DNA of 64,000 bases from Methanococcus voltae (GTDB lineage Archaea; AGJL01; Methanococci; Methanococcales; Methanococcaceae). The position numbers and the translations under genes were made by a program. Under the pieces are notes generated by a model. It saw only the letters and a list, made by a program, of their open reading frames with translations. It had not been told where the DNA came from and ran no database searches. Position 1 is the stretch's first letter. Each line of letters opens with the position of its first letter. Location: positions 62,001 through 126,000 of the forward strand of contig NZ_JAGGMO010000005.1 in assembly GCF_017875395.1 (NCBI RefSeq), in the 5' to 3' direction. This document shows positions 28,676 through 38,367 of the stretch, one piece after another.

Positions 28676-29656
28676 TTATTTTTTATTTAACCATTCAGCG
28701 ACTTCTTTTGCCCAGTAAGTAATTATAAATTCTGCCCCTGCTCTTTTAATACTTAAAAGTGTTTCAAATACTGTTTTTTCCCTGTCTAACCAGCCTTTTT
28801 CAGCGGCTGCTTCAATCATTGAATATTCACCACTTACACAGTATCCGCCAACTGGTATATTGTAATTATCTCTTGCCAATCTTATAATATCCAAGTAGGG
28901 TAAAGCAGGTTTTACGAGCAATAAATCCGCTCCTTCTTCAATATCAAGTTCTATTTCCCTAAGAGCCTCTCTTGAATTGGCAATATCCATTTGATACGCT
29001 TTTCTATCTCCAAATTGTGGTGCACTATCTGCAGCATCCCTAAATGGTCCGTAAAATGCTGAAGCATATTTTGCTGAATAGCTCATAATTGAAACATTTT
29101 TGTAGTTGTTTTCTTCGAGTGCCTTACGAATTTCGTACACTCTACCATCCATCATATCCGATGGAGCTACGATATCCACACCTGCTTTGGCATAGGAAAG
29201 TGCTATTTTAGCCAATATAGGGAGTGTCTCATCATTTAAAACTTCCCCATCTTTAGATATAATACCACAATGTCCGTGACTAGTGTATTCGCACATACAA
29301 ACGTCAGCAATTATAATTAAATCATCGTTTAATTTTTCTTTTACTTGTCTAATAACTTTTTGAACTCCGCCGTTATCGTCATATCCTGATGAAGCTATTT
29401 CGTCTTTTTCTTTTGGAATGCCAAACAAAATAACTGCTGGAACGCCTAAATTGGCTATTTCTTCACACTCTTTTACTGCAGCATCAATTCCAAATCGGTA
29501 TTGATTAGGCATGGAGGATATAGGTTTTTTTTCATCGTAGTTTAAAGTTTCATCGATAAAAACGGGCATTATTAAATCATTTACTTTTAAATCAGTTTCT
29601 CGTACCAAATCCCTAATTTTTTGAGTTTTTCTTAATCTTCTTGGTCTAATTATCAT
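28676..29656 (-). CDS. hemB: porphobilinogen synthase
   Basis: 326 aa. The zinc site [14 protein letters not shown], catalytic Lys in [18 protein letters not shown] and Schiff-base Lys in [12 protein letters not shown] are all present, so this is the zinc-type enzyme. It makes porphobilinogen for F430, cobamides and sirohaem. GTGAT precedes the ATG. It converges with the U32 gene. Confidence 0.96.
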   Translation of the reverse strand: MIIRPRRLRKTQKIRDLVRETDLKVNDLIMPVFIDETLNYDEKKPISSMPNQYRFGIDAAVKECEEIANLGVPAVILFGIPKEKDEIASSGYDDNGGVQKVIRQVKEKLNDDLIIIADVCMCEYTSHGHCGIISKDGEVLNDETLPILAKIALSYAKAGVDIVAPSDMMDGRVYEIRKALEENNYKNVSIMSYSAKYASAFYGPFRDAADSAPQFGDRKAYQMDIANSREALREIELDIEEGADLLLVKPALPYLDIIRLARDNYNIPVGGYCVSGEYSMIEAAAEKGWLDREKTVFETLLSIKRAGAEFIITYWAKEVAEWLNKK

Positions 29657-29948
29657 AAAATCACTTTAAATTATTTTTTTATTCTTTAAATTATTCATTA
29701 TTAATTTAAATTCGTTTATAGGATTATCTTATTTCTTTATTTTTATTTTATCTTTACTTATAGTTTATATATTTTCATAATATTGATATATAAATATAAC
29801 AATTTATATAACAATTTATATACTAGTCAACGCAATTAATTAGTTTTTACCTAGGATTTTATATATATTTAACATTATAAACATAATATAATTAGTTATT
29901 ATATAAGTTATATAAACTAAACAATTAAACAGAACTTTGAGGTTAATT
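29657..29948. promoter_or_regulatory. divergent promoters of hemB and the ClpP-like gene
   Basis: About 290 AT-rich bases between divergent genes. TATA-like runs are many; a repeated ATAACAATTTAT near 29796-29820 is the only visible pattern. Confidence 0.4.
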
Positions 29949-30521
29949 ATGAAAATGAATTCTGTTGAAAATAACGATAGAGAAGTAGTTATACGATTTA
30001 TGCGTGCAGTTGACCAAAATTCCGTTATTTCATTGATAACTGCTATCGATAAGGAAATGAACAATGGCGTAGATAGGTTTAAATTACTCATTTCATCACC
30101 GGGCGGGGATGTTACGGCGGGTTTAAGTGCATATAATTATTTAAAAGGCATACCAGCTTATGTAACAACCCATAACTTTGGAAGTGTCGATTCAATCGGT
30201 ATCGTTATATTTTGCGCAGGTCGGGAAAGATACGCATCACCACAATCCAGGTTTTTAATACACGATGTCAGGTCAGTTTTCAGCAGTACGTCTAATTTAG
30301 GGGAAAAAGATATCGAAGAACGTTTAAAATCCCTAAAAGTTGACATGGAAAATATTTCAAAGGTTATATCCACAAATAGTAACCTAGAAGCCTCACAAAT
30401 TCAAGAATTTATGCTTGAAAGAACTACCCTTAATCCGGACGAAGCCGTTAATATGGGATTAATAACAGAAATACGTTCTGAATTATATTCTAAAAGAAGT
30501 AAAATAATTTCCATACATTAA
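29949..30521 (+). CDS. ClpP-like serine protease
   Basis: 190 aa. ISSPGGDVTAGLSAYNYL is the ClpP oxyanion region, the nucleophile fits Ser in GSVDSIGIVIFCAG, and His fits SRFLIHDVRS. TTLNPDEAVNMGLITEI is the usual C-terminal end. Archaeal cytoplasm normally relies on the proteasome and Lon, and no Clp ATPase gene is visible here, so a partner is unknown; it may be an ATP-independent peptidase. GAGG lies before ATG 29949. A further in-frame TTG at 29937 overlaps that site. Confidence 0.85.
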   Translation: MKMNSVENNDREVVIRFMRAVDQNSVISLITAIDKEMNNGVDRFKLLISSPGGDVTAGLSAYNYLKGIPAYVTTHNFGSVDSIGIVIFCAGRERYASPQSRFLIHDVRSVFSSTSNLGEKDIEERLKSLKVDMENISKVISTNSNLEASQIQEFMLERTTLNPDEAVNMGLITEIRSELYSKRSKIISIH

Positions 30522-30860
30522 TTATTAATTTATATTAATTTATATTAATTTATATTAAGTATATTACTTATACATTGATTTAACATCATATCCATTAATT
30601 TACATTTATTTACATTCATATCCATAAAATCATATTTTTTAATCATGAATTTCTATTTTATAATAAGATTACAATATTGTAATTCAAAATCTATAAATAT
30701 AATAAAAAGTTTAATATCATTAAACAATTAACAGTTATAGGCAGTTTATGTTTGAGATAATTTAAATTTAAGATAATTTAAAATTTAAAATTAGAGTTTA
30801 TATATTCTAATATTAAAGTAAAGCAAATTAAAATTTATAAAATTTACAATGAGGAAAAGT
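30522..30860. other. AT-rich spacer
   Basis: 339 bases. It begins with about three copies of TTTATATTAAT (30528-30560). Nothing else can be recognised; the DUF106 gene promoter should lie near its right end. Confidence 0.35.
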
Positions 30861-31478
30861 ATGTTTGAATTTATTACTTCGATTTTTGATACTATATGGA
30901 ATGCGTTTATTGGGGCAATGAATGTCGTATTTTTGCCTTTAGTAAATAGTATGGACCCAGCACTATTTATTTTAGCAACTGCATTCATAGTATCTTTTAT
31001 AATTAACTTAGCAACTAAATTTTTGGTTAATCAGGACAGAATGGCTGAAATAAAAGAAGAAATGCAAGCTTTCCAGAAAAAAGCAAAAGCTGCAGGAAGA
31101 GACCCTGAAAGAATGCAGGAATTACAAAAGGAACAGATGGAAATGATGGGAACTCAGATGGAAATGATGAAAATGAGTTTCAAACCTATGATATATACCT
31201 GGGTTCCAATTATTGCGATATTTGCATATTTAAGATATGTATTCGATGTAAATGGTGTTTACCATTTGGCAAACCCTGCATGGAACGGTGCAATTGTTGA
31301 ATTACCATTGATTATTTCAAAAATCTTATTTATTGACATCTGGCACTGGGTTGGTGGAATATTCTACAAAGGCGGTTTTGAAATAATTTCAGGAACTGTT
31401 TTGGGCTGGTTAGGCTGGTACATACTTTGTTCAATGGGTACATCAATGTTATTAAGAAAACTTATGGGAATTAAATAA
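30861..31478 (+). CDS. DUF106 membrane protein (archaeal Oxa1/YidC-EMC3-like insertase)
   Basis: 205 aa. A first membrane helix at about 30-50 ([19 protein letters not shown]) is followed by a charged, methionine-rich cytosolic coiled coil ([20 protein letters not shown], then [14 protein letters not shown]), then two or three more helices. This order and the methionine-rich coil fit the archaeal DUF106/Ylp1 family, related to YidC/Oxa1 and EMC3 membrane insertases. It probably helps insert membrane proteins next to SecYEG. GAGGAA precedes ATG 30861. Confidence 0.85.
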   Translation: MFEFITSIFDTIWNAFIGAMNVVFLPLVNSMDPALFILATAFIVSFIINLATKFLVNQDRMAEIKEEMQAFQKKAKAAGRDPERMQELQKEQMEMMGTQMEMMKMSFKPMIYTWVPIIAIFAYLRYVFDVNGVYHLANPAWNGAIVELPLIISKILFIDIWHWVGGIFYKGGFEIISGTVLGWLGWYILCSMGTSMLLRKLMGIK

Positions 31479-31650
31479 TTAACTTAACTTAACTTAATCT
31501 CTTTTTTAAATTTTTATATTATTTTAAAATAGTTTAACATATTTTTATATTATTTTAATGTTCAAATCAAATAAAAACAAATATATTAGATGAACTAATA
31601 ACTTATTAAAATAGTGTAAAATAATATAAAAATTAATTACTGGTGAATGT

Positions 31651-32166
31651 ATGGTCAATATTAAACCCTACAAAGTTATTTCAGAACTTAAAGAACAGTA
31701 CGGATTGTCAGATGTTGAAAAAATATTACTCGGTACTGACGGAAGCATTACGAACTTATTAGAAATCATTTTTGAAGGTAAGGTTGTTGTAAAAACAGTT
31801 TATCAAGAAATAATCGATAATGTTAATCATAGGGCTGTTGCCCTCTATGTTAATGAAGTCCCTTTGATATACGCCACATCAAAAACCCCATTAATCAATA
31901 TTGAGGACTATTACATAAGAGAAAGCGTTAAAAGAGACCTCCTTTCTGCAGACATACCAATCGGTAAAATTCTAAAAATTCATAACTTGGAAACCCGTAG
32001 GGAAATCGAAAAGATTAGTGTTTCAGAAATACCTGAAGATGCCAAAAGTTTATTAAATCCGATTAGGGAAGAATTACCTCAAAGAAAATATTATATAATT
32101 CATAATAGTAAGCCAATTATGGAAATTGACGAATATTTCAATATTGAAGATCATTTAAAAAATTAA
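31651..32166 (+). CDS. DUF98 family protein, chorismate-pyruvate-lyase-like
   Basis: 171 aa. LLGTDGSITNLLEIIFEGKVVVKTV, R(A/V)VALYVNEVPLIYATSKTP and DIPIGKIL follow the DUF98 pattern, a fold shared with chorismate lyase UbiC (strings given in part). Chorismate lyase would make 4-hydroxybenzoate, a possible methanopterin precursor in methanogens; that function here is inference. GGTGAATGT precedes the ATG. Confidence 0.65.
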   Translation: MVNIKPYKVISELKEQYGLSDVEKILLGTDGSITNLLEIIFEGKVVVKTVYQEIIDNVNHRAVALYVNEVPLIYATSKTPLINIEDYYIRESVKRDLLSADIPIGKILKIHNLETRREIEKISVSEIPEDAKSLLNPIREELPQRKYYIIHNSKPIMEIDEYFNIEDHLKN

Positions 32167-32222
32167 AATAAAATAATAAAATAAAATAAAATAATAAAAT
32201 AAAATAATAAAATAAAAATTAA

Positions 32223-32915
32223 TTACTCTATTTTTAAAATTTTTAAGATATGACTTAAATCTTTTTCATCAATGCAGTAGTCTGCGATATCTTTTAAAAC
32301 AGGTTTTGCACAAAATGCGATTCCTAAACCTGCGATATTAAACATACTGACGTCATTTGCACCATCGCCAACTACTACAGTATCTTTTAAATCTATGTTT
32401 TCTTTTTCCGCTATTTTTGCTAATATTTCCCCTTTAGCTAACCTACTTGAAACGTTTTTTATAACTTCTCCAGTAAGTACTCCATCTTTATAAACTAATT
32501 CATTAGCAAAATGATAATCTAAATCTAATAAATCCTTTACTCGTGCTGTTGCAAATGTAAAACCGCCACTTACAACACCTGTTATATATCCGTGTTCCTT
32601 TAATTTAGAAAGTGTTTCTTTTGCCCCATTCATTAATTGTATACTTTCTAAAAACTCTAAAATTTGTGTTTCGGATAATCCTTTTAACAATTGTACTCTT
32701 TTTTCTAGAGCTTGTTCAAATTCTAATTTTCCATCCATTGCATCCTTTGTTATTTGCTCAACTTCTTTTTCGACGTTATTAAGTCTTCCTAATTCGTCGA
32801 TTACTTCGCAATCTACCAATGTACTATCTAAATCAAATAAAATTATTTTTCTTTTACTACAGGGTTGTTTAATTTGTTCATTCTGGTTAAGTTGTTCTTG
32901 TTTGTTATCATTCAT
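32223..32915 (-). CDS. serB: phosphoserine phosphatase
   Basis: 230 aa HAD-family phosphatase. The nucleophile motif is LFDLDSTLVDCE, motif II VVSGGFTFA, and motif III with VVGDGANDVSMFNIAGLGIAF. It makes serine in the last biosynthetic step. The first 22 residues are polar and glutamine-rich (NDNKQEQLNQNEQIKQP), an extension to the usual start. I choose ATG 32915, which has GGTG upstream. Confidence 0.93.
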   Translation of the reverse strand: MNDNKQEQLNQNEQIKQPCSKRKIILFDLDSTLVDCEVIDELGRLNNVEKEVEQITKDAMDGKLEFEQALEKRVQLLKGLSETQILEFLESIQLMNGAKETLSKLKEHGYITGVVSGGFTFATARVKDLLDLDYHFANELVYKDGVLTGEVIKNVSSRLAKGEILAKIAEKENIDLKDTVVVGDGANDVSMFNIAGLGIAFCAKPVLKDIADYCIDEKDLSHILKILKIE

Positions 32916-33131
32916 TAAATTCACCAAAGTTAATAAGTTAAGTTAAATTAATAATTTAATATTAATAATTTACTACTTTACTAATTGTATTCTTATTATA
33001 TATCGATTAGAGGATTTAATTATTTAAATTTTATCTAAATATTTATATAGTTTTCAAAGATATGTTAATTAATGTTAAAAAATTAAAAATTAAAAATTAA
33101 AAATTAAAAGATTAAAAATATTTGTGATATT

Positions 33132-33965
33132 ATGAATAAATTAAGTAATGAAAATAACATACCTAAAATGTCTAAAGAGTTTGACATTAAAAATTATTTA
33201 TTGATTTCCTCAAAACAAGACCCTGCAAGTCAAAACTTAAAGGAAGAAATGCAAAAAAAAGGTTATGAAGTTTTTGAAATTGATAATAGAACTACAAGAA
33301 CAAATAAAAGTTCCTACCCTCATGCAGACTGTTATATCTTTTTATCCAAACACGCTAGTGCTACAGGTAAACCAACTCTTACAGTCCATACGCAAGGTAA
33401 TCTTACAGAAGATAACTCCCATGGCGGAAATCCTGAAGAGATACCGCACTGTATGCCCGAATTAAACACTATACTTTTACAAAAGATAAATGAATACAAT
33501 ACCAAATGTATCGACGAAAAAACCGGCGAAGAAATAGAATTTGAAGTTAGCTTTGAAGTATTACATCACGGTCCTACCGATTTAGATGCGCCGTGTGTAT
33601 TCGTAGAAATAGGTAGTACTGAGGAACAATGGCAAATGAAAGACCCTGCAGTTATTGTTGCTAATGCACTTGATAACACATTGAATATGTTATTAAAAAA
33701 CGAACATAAACCATTAAAAAGAGCGGTAGGACTTGGAGGGGGTCACTACAGTCCAAAATTTACAAAATTAGCCCTAAATGATGAATATTATATGGGTTTC
33801 TTGGTTCCCAAATATGCTAAATTATCAAAGAATATGTTTATGCAACTTTTGACTAAACAGCCTGTAGATATTGTTTTAATTGATTGGAAAGGTCTATATG
33901 GCGAAGACAAAAGAAGATATATACAATGGCTCGAAGAATTAGGTATTGAATGGTTAAGAATTTAA
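33132..33965 (+). CDS. dtdA: D-aminoacyl-tRNA deacylase
   Basis: 277 aa, the archaeal/plant GEK1 type. YLLISSKQDPASQNL, CYIFLSKHASATGKPTLTVH, VLHHGPTDLDAPCVFVEIGS and VGLGGGHYSPKFT are strongly conserved family blocks with metal-binding His residues. It frees tRNA mischarged with D-amino acids. GTGAT precedes the ATG. About 20 extra residues precede the usual start (MNKLSNENNIPKMSK). Confidence 0.94.
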   Translation: MNKLSNENNIPKMSKEFDIKNYLLISSKQDPASQNLKEEMQKKGYEVFEIDNRTTRTNKSSYPHADCYIFLSKHASATGKPTLTVHTQGNLTEDNSHGGNPEEIPHCMPELNTILLQKINEYNTKCIDEKTGEEIEFEVSFEVLHHGPTDLDAPCVFVEIGSTEEQWQMKDPAVIVANALDNTLNMLLKNEHKPLKRAVGLGGGHYSPKFTKLALNDEYYMGFLVPKYAKLSKNMFMQLLTKQPVDIVLIDWKGLYGEDKRRYIQWLEELGIEWLRI

Positions 33966-34067
33966 TAAAAAGATATAAAATAGTAATTTTTTTATTATTT
34001 TATTATTTTATTTTATTATTTTATTATTTTATTAGTTTATTTTATTATATTATATCTTTATTTTAAT

Positions 34068-36338
34068 TTAATAACCCCTAATATGGTTATATATTTTTCT
34101 AAAATTATTTCTTAACCGATATAATAAAATTCTACGATTTCTAGGATTTTTTATAACAATTGCCAAAGATAAACCCATTGTAAAGCTTATGACGGTTAAA
34201 ATTATGTATAAAACTACGGAATTAGGTGATATAACCTCAATTTTCTTCGTAATTTCATACTCTTTTATCTCAGGAATTTTATTTACCTTAAAAGTCACTT
34301 CCTGATTTCCTAAGGTAATATCTTTATATTTAGGATCGTTTAGAGAACTAATAACGCCGTCAAATGATTTTTCTACAAAATTCCATTCGTAGTATTGAAC
34401 ATAAAACTCATCATCCTGTGTTTTAGAGCTTGGATAGTATTTAACATCCCACTTTACATCAAATGGTTTTTTTGATGACGAAGTAATCAACATGGTTAAA
34501 TTTCTTTTTTCTTTTGCAGGTATTATAATTTTGTTACAGGATGTGCCAGTAGTGCTATTTTCAATTACTTTATAGCCGTTAGGATTTTTAAACGTGGCAT
34601 AAGCACTAACGTCAGCACTTAACGGGTTATAAAGTTTAAAGTTTGCGAGATACGTTACATTATTTGTATAATTTTGTTGAGCGGAATTATTTAAATCTAC
34701 CCCTAATTGCTCAAAAGTGTAATTCAATACATTATATTCTTTTAAAATTAAATGACCGCTTACTGAATCGGTTGCATCTAATTTATCAGTTACTGTACAG
34801 GATACTGAATATTGACCGTAATCATACTTATGAGAAGGTTCATCCATTGTAGAGTCGTCACCATCTCCAAATTTCCAGTCTAATTCCAAATCTTCAGTAT
34901 CATCATCCGGGTCTAACATTAATGGAAGGAAGGATATATAATTATTATCTGAAACTGCATAGCCTATCGAGATAGATGGGGGCATATTTTCGTCTTTTTC
35001 CAAAATATTAATTGTGATATCTTTTATATCCACATCTATTTTTGTATCATTATTTTCGACACTGAAATTTCCCAAAATTAATGGAGAACTAGTATTCTTA
35101 TTATGTGAAGGAGTTATTCTGAATTCTAAGACTGTATAATCTTCCTCTTCAATTCCTTTTGATAATGTTAGGTTATATTTTAAATAACTCTCGTTTATTT
35201 CTAATTTTGAGTAATTTACTTTATCATATACTGTTGAAAATTGAGATATTCTAAATTCGTCTGCCGAAAATTTGTCTTCGTCTACAAATATATAACCTGA
35301 AAATTTTGTTAAGTTATTGTCTTTCATATTAAATGCTTTTAGCCTAAATTTCTCATATTTACAGAATTTCAAATCTGTTGAAGAGACGGCTGTCGAAGAA
35401 CCTGCGGGAACTATGGCAAAGTATGGATTATTGTCTACTATTGTAGAACTATCGTAAGAAACCTTTTTATCATAAACATTCCTATCTCCAACGCTAACAT
35501 TGTACAATATGGTATTTTTGGGATCATCCACTAAATTATTTAATTTTAAAGGTATTTTTATAATTTCATTGAATGTATAACCTTTATCATAATTTTCATC
35601 TAAAACATCTTTTAAGGATATAACAAATGAATTTTTTGACGTGTCAATCATATAGTAATTATATTGAGAATTAGCAACTTTTATATCGTAATTACCAATT
35701 AATTCGACATTATTATTGTTATCTCCGTTAAAATTAAAATTACCCGTTATATTTTTTAAATTTGGGTCAGATGCGTCAATACCATATATTTTTAAAACTG
35801 CTTCATTATCAACGTTAGGTTTTGGCGTTTTAAGAATTAATTCAGCTTTCATACCTCCCGAAACTATTATATTAGCGGAATTAGTAACCGGGGTTACTGA
35901 AACACCGTTATTATCTGAAAATTCATAGCTTCTAGGTATTATAGTAGTATTTCCACCTTTTAAAACCTTAAATGACAAGGTTGCAATCTTATAATAACCT
36001 TCTGGGGCAGTACTGGGGTTAAACCATAACATCGTTATTAAAGACGACGAAAGATCCGTACGCTTACTTGATGCACTATCAGAAATTGAACCAAGTTCTA
36101 TGTTTGTTAATTCCAACATACTAGTGTCATAATTAAATTTAGACTGTATAGCAGATACTTTTGGAGTATTTCCCCATAATACAATATTAAAAGAATCGCC
36201 TACAGCTACAGTCTTACTATTTGGCTCTAAAGACATAGTATAATCCGTATTAGGAGTTGTAGCTATGCAATTATTTGGAATAATAAATAACAATATCATT
36301 AAACAAATTGAAAATTTTATCTTATTTTTAATATTCAT
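34068..36338 (-). CDS. large surface protein: cohesin-like domain, PKD domain, C-terminal membrane anchor
   Basis: 756 aa. Signal peptide at residues 1-26; a cohesin-like beta sandwich at about 33-160 (SKTVAVGDSFNIVLWG, then YYKIATLSFKVLKGG); further beta-rich regions at 165-445; a PKD domain at about 453-533 with WKFGDGDDST and HKYDYGQYSVSCTVTD; one membrane helix at 708-728 and a basic cytoplasmic tail. Many NxS/T sequons suit archaeal surface glycosylation. The ATG follows the TAA of the previous gene by one base, with GGGGGT inside that gene, so the two are co-translated. It is probably cell-surface bound; the ligand is unknown. Confidence 0.75.
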   Translation of the reverse strand: MNIKNKIKFSICLMILLFIIPNNCIATTPNTDYTMSLEPNSKTVAVGDSFNIVLWGNTPKVSAIQSKFNYDTSMLELTNIELGSISDSASSKRTDLSSSLITMLWFNPSTAPEGYYKIATLSFKVLKGGNTTIIPRSYEFSDNNGVSVTPVTNSANIIVSGGMKAELILKTPKPNVDNEAVLKIYGIDASDPNLKNITGNFNFNGDNNNNVELIGNYDIKVANSQYNYYMIDTSKNSFVISLKDVLDENYDKGYTFNEIIKIPLKLNNLVDDPKNTILYNVSVGDRNVYDKKVSYDSSTIVDNNPYFAIVPAGSSTAVSSTDLKFCKYEKFRLKAFNMKDNNLTKFSGYIFVDEDKFSADEFRISQFSTVYDKVNYSKLEINESYLKYNLTLSKGIEEEDYTVLEFRITPSHNKNTSSPLILGNFSVENNDTKIDVDIKDITINILEKDENMPPSISIGYAVSDNNYISFLPLMLDPDDDTEDLELDWKFGDGDDSTMDEPSHKYDYGQYSVSCTVTDKLDATDSVSGHLILKEYNVLNYTFEQLGVDLNNSAQQNYTNNVTYLANFKLYNPLSADVSAYATFKNPNGYKVIENSTTGTSCNKIIIPAKEKRNLTMLITSSSKKPFDVKWDVKYYPSSKTQDDEFYVQYYEWNFVEKSFDGVISSLNDPKYKDITLGNQEVTFKVNKIPEIKEYEITKKIEVISPNSVVLYIILTVISFTMGLSLAIVIKNPRNRRILLYRLRNNFRKIYNHIRGY

Positions 36339-36339
36339 T

Positions 36340-37254
36340 TTATTTACCCCCAATTCGTGAGAATAAACCAAAAGCTACTCCAGAAATTAAACCTATTACT
36401 ATTGCCAAAACTACTAATTTAACATCAAAAACTGTTTCAGTATCTAAATTTACACTTATTTTAGGCTCTATTTGTGAAACATTTATTTCTTTAACATGGA
36501 TTACAGGTTGTCCCTGATTTACCCGAATATTTAAGTTTGAAGGGTCAGACCCGCCCATATTTGCAGTGTCATCGTCGGTTTTTTCAGTTGTTTTTGTTTC
36601 TCCGGTGTAATTAGACTCTTTTTTAATATCTAACTTTAAATCATAGTAAGTTATTGAAGGATACCTTCCTGAAATTTCTAATTTTTCAATATCCTTATAA
36701 TAAGGGTTATTTCCATTGTAGGATTGCCCATAATTTGACGTTATATCGCCACCCATGGTTAATTCAGTTTCTCCTTTTTTTATTGGAGTATAGGTGATAG
36801 TACCCATAATAAAGTCTTTAGTCACTAAATCTTCAAAAGATATTGATAAATCTAGCTTTCCATCTTTCATCTCGTAGCGTTTAAGTTTGGTATCTTTAAA
36901 ATCCTCACTCCAATTAAAACTCACGGGCTTCAAATATTCGGTCGAATAATTCATTAATAGGTCTACGCCCTTACAGCCCCCGTCCTTATCATCAGAACGT
37001 TCAGAATATCCAAAATTGTTAGGAATATTTTCGATAACCACATCAAGAACAATATTATTGCCGTCATACTCTAATTCATCACGATATTTTGTCTTATCGT
37101 GTTCAATGAGCTTTACTCTAAGATTATTTTTTTCATCGTCGTCTGAAGCATACGATGTATTACAAATAGCTAAAAAAAATATTAACAATACACATAATAT
37201 GGATAAATATCGATATTTACTAGTGACATCTTTATTTTTAATATTCAATTTCAT
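36340..37254 (-). CDS. secreted, membrane-anchored beta-rich protein, cohesin-like
   Basis: 304 aa. Signal peptide (YLSILCVLLIFFLAICNTSYA) ends near residue 36 (string given up to its cleavage region). The exported part has DELEYDGNNIVLDVVIENIP and DFIMGTITYTPIKKGETELTMG, the pattern of cohesin-like sandwiches, then a Thr/Asp-rich linker at about 215-235. A C-terminal helix (VVLAIVIGLISGVAFGLF) ends at RIGGK. It is followed at once by the larger protein and preceded by the small secreted one. No enzyme motif is visible; assignment to the cohesin fold is by pattern only. Confidence 0.6.
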   Translation of the reverse strand: MKLNIKNKDVTSKYRYLSILCVLLIFFLAICNTSYASDDDEKNNLRVKLIEHDKTKYRDELEYDGNNIVLDVVIENIPNNFGYSERSDDKDGGCKGVDLLMNYSTEYLKPVSFNWSEDFKDTKLKRYEMKDGKLDLSISFEDLVTKDFIMGTITYTPIKKGETELTMGGDITSNYGQSYNGNNPYYKDIEKLEISGRYPSITYYDLKLDIKKESNYTGETKTTEKTDDDTANMGGSDPSNLNIRVNQGQPVIHVKEINVSQIEPKISVNLDTETVFDVKLVVLAIVIGLISGVAFGLFSRIGGK

Positions 37255-37467
37255 AATAAACCATCCGAAAGTTAAAAAAAATAATTATAAACTAATTATA
37301 AAAATAATTCATGTATTAAAGGGTTATTTGAGTTTATTGACCAATTATTTATTGAAAAAACTTGTTTAAAGGGGTTAATTTATATTTTAATTTATATTTT
37401 ATTTTAAATTTTAATTTATATTTGAATATACTACTTTAAATTAAAATTTATAACGTATTAAACCCAT

Positions 37468-38055
37468 TTATTTAAAAATACTTAATATCATATCAATTAT
37501 TGAATCAAAAAATCCTTTATCGTTTTTTTCTTCCCCATTAATTATCATTTGACTTTTTAAATATTCTTTAGGTGTTGAATCACCTTTACTGTTTGAATAT
37601 TCGTATTTTAAGAGGGAATAGTAATCTCCAGGGGATGTAGCTTTAACTGTTACAGTATACAAGTTCGCTTTATCGTCGATTGTTCCGTCGAAAACAACGA
37701 AAGAATTAATTATTATATTGTCATTTGTCTTTAATTTATAGAATTGTTCGGTTGCCAATTCTTTTAAATGGTCATTTCCTTTAACGGAAACTATTTCTAA
37801 ACTACCAGGTAGCTCTAAACTTGTTTCTAAGCCTGCTAAATCTTCAATATTTTGAGTATATTTAACGGTTATGTCAAAGGTTTGCCCGACGCTTATGTTG
37901 TTTAAGTCAGCATTAGGAATTAATTCTACGTTAAAATCACTTGCCTGAGTATTATCCGAAGTAACTTCAGGATTTGCCATTGCAAATGAAGTTCCGACAC
38001 CCAACAATAAAATTAAGCCCAAAATAAAGCTTATTTTTACTTTTAGATCTTTCAT
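37468..38055 (-). CDS. small secreted cohesin-like protein
   Basis: 195 aa. Signal peptide (SFILGLILLLGVGTSFAMA) then a single sandwich domain: DLNNISVGQTFDITVKYTQN, LAGLETSLELPGSLEIVSVKG and ANLYTVTVKATSPGDYYSLL match the start, middle and end of a cohesin domain (each given in part). It ends with a short amphipathic helix FFDSIIDMILSIFK rather than a membrane span. GGAGGT precedes ATG 38055. First gene of the three-gene cluster, separated from the second by about 210 bases. Confidence 0.7.
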   Translation of the reverse strand: MKDLKVKISFILGLILLLGVGTSFAMANPEVTSDNTQASDFNVELIPNADLNNISVGQTFDITVKYTQNIEDLAGLETSLELPGSLEIVSVKGNDHLKELATEQFYKLKTNDNIIINSFVVFDGTIDDKANLYTVTVKATSPGDYYSLLKYEYSNSKGDSTPKEYLKSQMIINGEEKNDKGFFDSIIDMILSIFK

Positions 38056-38367
38056 GTTAATACCTCCCATTTTCTATACCATTTTAATTTATTATATATG
38101 ATTTGATAAGATAATAATTAAAAAATATGTAAAGTTAAGTTTAATGATTATAAAGTAATCTATAATAATTTATGATTATTATTGTATATTATAATATAAA
38201 TAACTTTACCACAGATAAAATAAAGTAGAATAGTAAAACATAAAATAATAGGAGAATGATATAAAAATAATATAAAAAAATAATGCAATAATGGCGTAAT
38301 AATAATATAAAAATAAAATTATATTCGAAAAAAATAAATTAAAAGGATATTAATGTATTTTATTAAT
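38056..38367. promoter_or_regulatory. spacer upstream of the cohesin-like cluster
   Basis: 312 AT-rich bases after the MCM gene on the same strand. The cluster promoter must lie here; I see no distinct dyad. Confidence 0.35.
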
